The position numbers and the translations under genes are program-made. Under the pieces are notes generated by a model. It searched no databases and was not told the DNA's origin. It saw only the letters and a program-made list of their open reading frames with translations. From Reyranella soli (lineage in GTDB: Bacteria; Pseudomonadota; Alphaproteobacteria; Reyranellales; Reyranellaceae): a DNA stretch of 64,000 nt. The stretch covers positions 62,001 through 126,000 of the forward strand of contig NZ_BKAJ01000038.1 of the NCBI RefSeq assembly GCF_007992495.1. The letters run 5' to 3'. Below are positions 58,946-64,000 of the stretch, piece after piece. Positions within the stretch are counted from its first letter, which is position 1. Every line of letters starts with the position of its first letter.

Positions 58946-59639
58946 GGTCAAGGATCTCTCGGTGCGCTACGGGTCGGTCGAGGCGCTGCACGACGTGTCG
59001 ATCAAGGTCGAGACGGGCGGCCTCGTCGCCATCCTGGGTGCCAACGGAGCCGGCAAGTCTACCCTGCTGCGCACGATCAGCGGCATCGTCAAGGCGGCGT
59101 CCGGCAACGTTGCACTCGACGGCACGGCGATCACCGGCCTGCGCCCGGAAGAGATCGTACGGCGCGGCATCGCCCACGTTCCGGAGGGCAGGGGCATCCT
59201 GCCCGACTTCACGGTGCGCGAGAACCTGATGATCGGCGCCTACGTGCGACGCGGCCAGGACGTTTCGCCGGACTATCGTCGCGTGATGGGGATGTTCCCG
59301 GCGATCGAACGGCGCGAGCGCAAGCTCGGCTACACGCTGTCCGGTGGCGAGCAGCAGATGCTGGCGATCGGCCGGGCGCTGATGGCGGCGCCGCAGGTGC
59401 TGCTGGCCGACGAACTGAGCCTCGGCCTCGCCCCGATCATCGTCCGCCAGGTCTTTGCCACCCTCGACCAGGTGCGCCGGACCGGCGTCACCGTCCTGGT
59501 GGTCGAGCAAAACGCACGGCTCGCCATGAAATTCGCGGACTACCTCTACGTGCTCAAGTACGGGCGCGTCGTCATGGAGGGACCGCGGGAAACCTTCGCG
59601 AAGTCGACGGACCTCGTCGATGCCTACCTCGGTGCTTGA
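58938..59639 (+). CDS. livF: Branched-chain-type ABC ATPase LivF
   Basis: This 233-residue ATPase starts at ATG 58938 (MLEVKDLSVRYGSVEAL). Walker A GANGAGKS is at 34-41, signature LSGGEQQMLAIGRAL, Walker B VLLADELSLGLAP with D-E, and the H-region reads LVVEQN. Length is typical. It is followed after 3 nt by the acyl-CoA ligase gene, tying transport to CoA activation. Confidence 0.93.
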   Translation: MLEVKDLSVRYGSVEALHDVSIKVETGGLVAILGANGAGKSTLLRTISGIVKAASGNVALDGTAITGLRPEEIVRRGIAHVPEGRGILPDFTVRENLMIGAYVRRGQDVSPDYRRVMGMFPAIERRERKLGYTLSGGEQQMLAIGRALMAAPQVLLADELSLGLAPIIVRQVFATLDQVRRTGVTVLVVEQNARLAMKFADYLYVLKYGRVVMEGPRETFAKSTDLVDAYLGA

Positions 59640-59642
59640 GTC

Positions 59643-61250
59643 ATGAAGGACTATCCCCTGAAGCAGCGTACGATCGGTCACGTCCTTGCCGACAAGGCGG
59701 CGAGGCTGGGCGATCGGACCTGGCTGATCCATGGCGCGGATCGCTATGGCTACGCCCAGGCTCACGATCTTTCCAACCGCTATGCCAACGGCTTTCGCGC
59801 GCTCGGCATCGCCAAGGGCGACCATGTCGCAGTCATGTTGCCCAACTGCCCAGAATTCATCTGGACCATCTGGGGGTTGGCCAAGCTCGGCGCCGTGGCC
59901 GTGCCGCTGAACACCGCAGCGCGCGGCGAACTCCTGCGCTATTTCATCACCCAGTCCGACTCCGTGGTGGCGGTCGTGGCGGCAGAATGGGCGCCACGCG
60001 TGGCTGAGGCTCTGACCGGGGAGCACAAGGTGCGCACGTTCGTTGCCCTGGGCAACGGCGCGCCACTGGCCGGGCTCGGCCGCCCGGTGGCCGATCTCGC
60101 GGCCTTCGCATCGGCTTCCGCAGAGGAGCCCGATCGCGACGCGGTGCTCGCCAGCGATCCGCAATACATCATGTACACGTCCGGCACGACCGGACCGTCG
60201 AAGGGCGTGATCAGCCCGCATTCGCAGGCGCACGGCGTCGGCCGTTCGCTGACGCAGAACTTCGGCTACCGGCCGGATGACGTCCTCTACACCTGCCTGC
60301 CGCTCTTCCACGGCAACGCCCTCTGGTATTCCTGCTATGCCGCCCTGTGGGCCGACGCGGCGCTCGCGATCTCTCCGCGTTTCACGGCCACCGGGTTCTG
60401 GGACGAGATCCGCGCCACCGGCGCCACGCAATTCAATTCGCTGGGCGCCATGACCAACATTCTGCTGCGGGCGCCGGCGTCGCCGCGTGACCGCGAGCAT
60501 CGCGTGCGCCAGGCAATGATCGTTCCGTTGTCGCCGCAGACCTATCGCGAGGTCTCTGATCGCTTTGGCGTGCAGGTCACCTCGCTCTACGCCATGACCG
60601 AGACGTTCGCCGTGACCATGTTCACGCCGGACGACCCGGAGGCCAAAGGCGCTTCGGCCGGCCGGCCGCGCGGCCTGGCGGAGCTGCAGATCGTGAGCGA
60701 CGAGGACGAGCCGCTGCCGATCGGTCAGGTGGGCGAGATCTGCGTACGGCCGCTCGAGCGCGGCATCGTGATGTCGGGCTATTACAAGATGGCCGAGGCC
60801 ACGGTCCGTGACACGCGGGACCTCTGGCTGCATACCGGTGATCGCGGCTGGCTCGATGAGCAGGGCTACCTCTTCTTCGTCGATCGCAAGAAGGAGGCGA
60901 TCCGCCGCCGCGGCGAGAACATCTCGGCCTACGAGGTCGAGATGCTGATCTCCCGGCATCCGGCCGTGATGGAGGTCGCGGCCGTGCCCGTCACCTCCGA
61001 GCTCAGCGAAGACGAGGTGATGGTCTACGTCGTCTGTCGCGACGGACACAGCATCACCGAGGAAGAGTTGGTCCGCTTCGCCAACCGGCACATGGCGCAT
61101 TTCATGGTGCCTCGCTTCGTGCGTTTCATCGACGCGCTGCCGAAGACGCCGAGCGAGAAGATCGAAAAATACAAGCTCAAGGTCTGGGCCGAGCAGAATC
61201 GCCAGGCACTGTGGGACCGCGAGGTGGTCGGGCTGAAGCTCGAGCGGTGA
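59643..61250 (+). CDS. AMP-forming acyl-CoA synthetase/ligase
   Basis: This 535-residue ANL-superfamily enzyme has the P-loop YTSGTTGPSKGV near residue 178, the adenine motif TSLYAMTE near 317, and LHTGDRGWLDEQGYLFFVDR with the hinge DRKK and RRRGENISAYEVE near 415-435. The catalytic lysine is expected near the C-terminus in TPSEKIEKYKL. It activates the imported carboxylate to its CoA thioester using ATP. It lies directly after livF and before the LivK-type receptor. Confidence 0.9.
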   Translation: MKDYPLKQRTIGHVLADKAARLGDRTWLIHGADRYGYAQAHDLSNRYANGFRALGIAKGDHVAVMLPNCPEFIWTIWGLAKLGAVAVPLNTAARGELLRYFITQSDSVVAVVAAEWAPRVAEALTGEHKVRTFVALGNGAPLAGLGRPVADLAAFASASAEEPDRDAVLASDPQYIMYTSGTTGPSKGVISPHSQAHGVGRSLTQNFGYRPDDVLYTCLPLFHGNALWYSCYAALWADAALAISPRFTATGFWDEIRATGATQFNSLGAMTNILLRAPASPRDREHRVRQAMIVPLSPQTYREVSDRFGVQVTSLYAMTETFAVTMFTPDDPEAKGASAGRPRGLAELQIVSDEDEPLPIGQVGEICVRPLERGIVMSGYYKMAEATVRDTRDLWLHTGDRGWLDEQGYLFFVDRKKEAIRRRGENISAYEVEMLISRHPAVMEVAAVPVTSELSEDEVMVYVVCRDGHSITEEELVRFANRHMAHFMVPRFVRFIDALPKTPSEKIEKYKLKVWAEQNRQALWDREVVGLKLER

Positions 61251-61288
61251 TCACGTTCAATGGGGCAAGAGAGGAAGAGGAGACATCC

Positions 61289-62461
61289 ATGAAGGACAAA
61301 TTTGCCGAACCGGTGCTGTCGCGGCGCGCCGTCCTGCTGGCAGCGGGAGCTACGGCCGTGGCCACGGTAGCGGCGCGTGCCGAGGAGCCGCCCGTGAAGG
61401 TCGGCATGAGTGGGCCGTTTTCGGGCGGCCTGTCGTTGCTCGGCCAGGGCGTGCGCGACGGCGTCGAGGTGGCCTTTGCCGAGATCAACGCGCAGGGCGG
61501 CGTCGGGGGCCGCAAGCTGGTGTTCATCGCCGAGGACGATGCCTACGAGCCGATGCGCACCATCGCCGCCGCGCGCAAGCTTGTGGAGCAGGACAAGGTC
61601 GCGGCGCTGCTCGCCGTCACCGGCACGGCGCCGTCGGCGGCGCTGCTTCCCTTCGTGACGGAGAGCAAGACGCCATTGCTCTTTCCCTATGCGTTCTCGC
61701 ATTCGCTGACGACGCCGGTGAAGCGCGACGTCTTCACCACGCTGCCGGAAGTGCGCGTGCAGATGCGCGTGCTCGCCAACTACATCCTGAAGACGTTGAA
61801 GCAGACCAAGGTGGCGGCGATCTACCAAAACGACGATTTCGGCCAGGATGCGGTGGCCGGTCTCGAAGAGCGTTTCGGCCGCGACAAGATCCCGCTGGTC
61901 AAGCTGCCGTTCGACCGCGGCACGACGAACTTCAGCGGCGTTGTGGCTCAGGCCAAGGCCGCTGGTGTGGAGCACATCGTCTTCCTCGGCATTCCCAAGG
62001 ACGCCGCGCTGGTCATGCGCGAAGCCAACAATCTCGGCTGGAAGCCGCAGTTCAGCGGCCACAATGCGCTCGGCGACCCACAGACCTTCCAACTCGCGGG
62101 ACCGCTCGCCGAGGGCGCCCTGGCCGTGGCGGTGATGGAGCCGCTCGATTCGGACAAGCCGGCCGTCAAGGCCTTCATCGAGGCGCAGAAAAAGTACAAG
62201 TCCAGCACGAAGCCCACGACCTACAGCATGCACGGCTACCAGTCGGGCAAGCTGCTCGCTGAAGTGCTGAAGCGCTCGGGCGGCAAGTCCGACGAGCCGT
62301 CGCTCGTCGCTGCTCTCGAGGGCATGAAGGGCTACGACACCGGCCTGATGGCGCCAATCACTTTCTCGCCCCAGCAGCATGCCGGCGCGCTCGCGGGCGC
62401 GATCATGAAGGCCGAAGGTGGGAAGTGGAAGCTCATCACAGGCTGGCTCGAGGCCGACTGA
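61289..62461 (+). CDS. LivK-type ABC substrate-binding protein
   Basis: This 390-residue periplasmic receptor starts at 61289 (AGAGGAAGAGGAG upstream) with a twin-arginine-like signal LSRRAVLLAAGATAVATVAA. VKVGMSGPFSGGLSLLGQGV, then VGGRKLVFIAEDDAYEP and ALLPFVTESKTPLLFPYAF are the Peripla_BP_6 hallmarks. It supplies the LivHMGF transporter encoded upstream. The ligand is probably the acid that the adjacent ligase activates. Confidence 0.9.
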   Translation: MKDKFAEPVLSRRAVLLAAGATAVATVAARAEEPPVKVGMSGPFSGGLSLLGQGVRDGVEVAFAEINAQGGVGGRKLVFIAEDDAYEPMRTIAAARKLVEQDKVAALLAVTGTAPSAALLPFVTESKTPLLFPYAFSHSLTTPVKRDVFTTLPEVRVQMRVLANYILKTLKQTKVAAIYQNDDFGQDAVAGLEERFGRDKIPLVKLPFDRGTTNFSGVVAQAKAAGVEHIVFLGIPKDAALVMREANNLGWKPQFSGHNALGDPQTFQLAGPLAEGALAVAVMEPLDSDKPAVKAFIEAQKKYKSSTKPTTYSMHGYQSGKLLAEVLKRSGGKSDEPSLVAALEGMKGYDTGLMAPITFSPQQHAGALAGAIMKAEGGKWKLITGWLEAD

Positions 62462-62474
62462 GCGGACCGCGGCG

Positions 62475-63518
62475 ATGCGTGCCGTGATCGCGGAAAGGAC
62501 CGGCCCCCCGTCGGTCCTGCGCGTCGCCGAGGTGGCGGCGCGCGAACCGGGCCCTCGCGAGGTCCGGATCGCGGTTGCCGCCTGCGGCGTGTGCTTCCAC
62601 GACGTCGTGGTGCGCAACGGCACCTTCCGGCGCGGCGTCGAGATGCCGGTGATCCTCGGCCACGAGGTCGCCGGCACCATCGACCGCCTGGGATCGGAAG
62701 TGACGGGCCTGCGTGTCGGCGACCTGGTGGCCACCACGATCCACAGCCATGTCTGCGGCCATTGCCGGCATTGTCGCCGCGGCCGCGAGAACTCCTGCCC
62801 CGAGCGCGTCTTCCTGGGTGATGCCGGGCTGAACGGCGGCTACGCCGAGCTGGTTTGCGTCGATGCCGACGCGGCGCTGCCGGTGCCGGCCGGAGTCACG
62901 GCGGACGAGGCGGCCATCGTCGCCTGCACCATCGGGACGGAACTGAACGCCGTGCGCGACGTCGGCCAGGTCCGGCTGGGCGAGCGCGTGCTGGTGACGG
63001 GAGCGGGCGGGGGACTCGGCCTGCACGGCGTGCAGCTTGCGCGTTTGGCCGGCGCGTTCACCATCGCGGTCACGACGAACGCGGGCAAGGCGGCGCGCAT
63101 TCGCGAGGCTGGCGCCGACGAGGTCGTGGTCTTCGGCAGGGGAGAGGATTTCTCGGCCGAGATCCGTCGGCTCACCGGGGGGAAGGGCGTCGATGTCGTG
63201 ATCGACAACGTCGGAAGCCCGGTCTTCGAGGCGGTCCGCCGCAGCGCTGCCTACGACGCGCGCATCGTGCTCGTGGGCCAGCTCACCGGCGACTTCGTGA
63301 CGTTCAATCCCGCCCAGCTTTTCCTGCGCAATGTCTCGATCCTGAGTGCCAAGGGCGTGTCACGGTCGCAGCTCGAAGACGCTTTGGAACTCGTGGCGCG
63401 GAAGCGCATAAAGCCCGTCGTCGAGCGTGCCTACCGGCTTGAGGAAGCCGCCTTGGCGCATGGCATGGTCGAAGCGGGCCTTGCGACGGGCCGCTTGCTG
63501 CTCAAGCCGGCGCTCTAG
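62475..63518 (+). CDS. Zinc-dependent alcohol dehydrogenase (MDR family)
   Basis: This 347-residue medium-chain dehydrogenase has catalytic zinc ligands in AACGVCFHD and GHEVAG. The structural-zinc lobe has four cysteines within CGHCRHCRRGRENSC, and the nucleotide loop is VTGAGGGLGLHGVQLA. The ATG at 62475 lies 13 nt after the receptor stop. It would oxidise or reduce an alcohol/aldehyde intermediate with NAD(P). Its place in a CoA-ester cluster suggests a role in preparing the substrate or in side-chain metabolism. Confidence 0.9.
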   Translation: MRAVIAERTGPPSVLRVAEVAAREPGPREVRIAVAACGVCFHDVVVRNGTFRRGVEMPVILGHEVAGTIDRLGSEVTGLRVGDLVATTIHSHVCGHCRHCRRGRENSCPERVFLGDAGLNGGYAELVCVDADAALPVPAGVTADEAAIVACTIGTELNAVRDVGQVRLGERVLVTGAGGGLGLHGVQLARLAGAFTIAVTTNAGKAARIREAGADEVVVFGRGEDFSAEIRRLTGGKGVDVVIDNVGSPVFEAVRRSAAYDARIVLVGQLTGDFVTFNPAQLFLRNVSILSAKGVSRSQLEDALELVARKRIKPVVERAYRLEEAALAHGMVEAGLATGRLLLKPAL

Positions 63519-63547
63519 AAATTCTCGACCCAGAAGGGAAGCAGCCC

Positions 63548-64000
63548 ATGTCCTCGACACACGACACAACGGCCGGCGCTGGTCAGGCGGTCTCGCTCGC
63601 CTGGCCCGACCCGGATATCGCTCTCGCCACCATGGTTCGCGAGCGGGAGATGAATACGCTAAGCCTGGAGCTTCTGGACGAGCTCGGTGCGTCACTGACG
63701 GCCAGCGTCGCCGGCGGCGCGCGGGCTTTGATCGTCACCGGCCAGGGCCGTGCCTTCTGTGCCGGCGCCCATCTGCGCTATTTCACCCAGCCTGACCCGC
63801 GTATCGGTAGCGGTGCCTTCGCCCTTCGCGACAAGTATCTGCAGCGCATCGCCGAGCTGTTCGATAGCATCGAAACCCTGCCCATTCCGGTGATCGCGGC
63901 GATCAACGGCTTCGCTCTGGGCGGCGGCTGCGAGATGTCGCTGGCCTGCGACCTGCGCGTCATGGCGGACAACACGAAGATCGGGGTGCCGGAGACCCGG
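63548..64000 (+). CDS. Enoyl-CoA hydratase/isomerase (3' end beyond window)
   Basis: From ATG 63548 (AAGGGAAG upstream) the frame stays open to the last base, giving 151 residues. ALIVTGQGRAFCAGAHLRYF and IPVIAAINGFALGGGCEMSL are the oxyanion-hole and CoA-binding motifs of the crotonase family. The first catalytic glutamate position falls in the E of GGGCEMS; the second lies outside or at the edge (PETR). It continues the acyl-CoA catabolic operon. Confidence 0.9.
   Translation, partial: MSSTHDTTAGAGQAVSLAWPDPDIALATMVREREMNTLSLELLDELGASLTASVAGGARALIVTGQGRAFCAGAHLRYFTQPDPRIGSGAFALRDKYLQRIAELFDSIETLPIPVIAAINGFALGGGCEMSLACDLRVMADNTKIGVPETR

Noticed and set aside
58908-61100. 730-residue minus-strand frame
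   Set aside because: It is antisense to livF and the acyl-CoA ligase, both with full motif sets.
1-64000. CRISPR arrays, prophage, integrase or insertion-sequence transposase
   Set aside because: No regularly spaced direct repeats, cas genes, DDE or tyrosine recombinase motifs were found in any frame inspected.

Overview
The window is high-GC DNA with tightly packed genes and many 1-4 nt ATGA, GTGA or TGATG gene overlaps. It reads as the chromosome of a free-living alphaproteobacterium. Support comes from a GTTC-N7-GTTC type LexA box, a cysteine-less bL36, a ClpS2-like adaptor, and an abundance of Bug/TctC receptors, TRAP and ABC importers and CoA-ester catabolic genes. A Rhodospirillales/Reyranella-like or Bradyrhizobium-like soil organism is a guess, not a demonstration. 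No rRNA, complete tRNA, CRISPR array or transposase was seen.

Layout. 1-5 kb: the end of a Bug receptor, HyuA and HyuB (hydantoinase/oxoprolinase type) and a methyltransferase, all on the plus strand. 5-8.1 kb: a minus-strand trio of amidohydrolase, DUF2867 protein and acyl-CoA-dehydrogenase-like flavoprotein. 8.2-12.5 kb: an enolase-superfamily sugar-acid dehydratase, a four-hairpin repeat cluster and a secreted 940-residue TPR protein. 12.6-16.5 kb: a complete Fe3+-type ABC importer.

16.5-20.2 kb is an accessory island. It carries a 5'-truncated Phd antitoxin, two tandem genes of an HPN-motif family (one a pseudogene), an HNH-like protein, a small zinc ribbon and a DUF3800 protein, and ends at the detached 3' end of a tRNA. 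20.5-22.7 kb is a minus-strand four-gene operon behind a LexA-type box: a zinc ribbon, an unrecognised 191-residue protein, and two SRAP (YedK/HMCES) paralogues. One SRAP protein keeps all four active-site residues and the other has lost two of them. This is the most interesting unit in the window.

23-30 kb: a LysR regulator, a dihydroxyphthalate-decarboxylase-like protein, a PotDABC-type importer and a VOC protein. 30.5-38.4 kb: TauD-type dioxygenase, glutathione transferase, HpaB-type hydroxylase, a PAS hybrid histidine kinase, DUF72, UdgX and ClpS. 38.4-41.9 kb: a GlcG/HbpS-like protein and a DctPQM TRAP importer. 41.9-46.8 kb: a second Bug-HyuB-HyuA cassette on the minus strand. 46.9-49.9 kb: an ArsR/SRPBCC pair, a small membrane protein, a CmcJ-like oxygenase and rpmJ.

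50-64 kb is a coherent acyl-CoA catabolic region. A TetR gene lies across a perfect palindrome from a minus-strand operon (MaoC hydratase, biotin-dependent acyl-CoA carboxylase beta and alpha subunits, second MaoC hydratase, HpcH/CitE lyase). On the plus strand TetR is followed by livHMGF, an acyl-CoA ligase, a LivK-type receptor, an alcohol dehydrogenase and an enoyl-CoA hydratase cut by the window edge. The likely flow is import of a branched or unusual carboxylic acid, CoA activation, dehydrogenation or hydration, carboxylation and lyase cleavage. The substrate cannot be read from the sequence. Several intergenic spaces hold strong palindromes, some with a shared nested-hairpin design.
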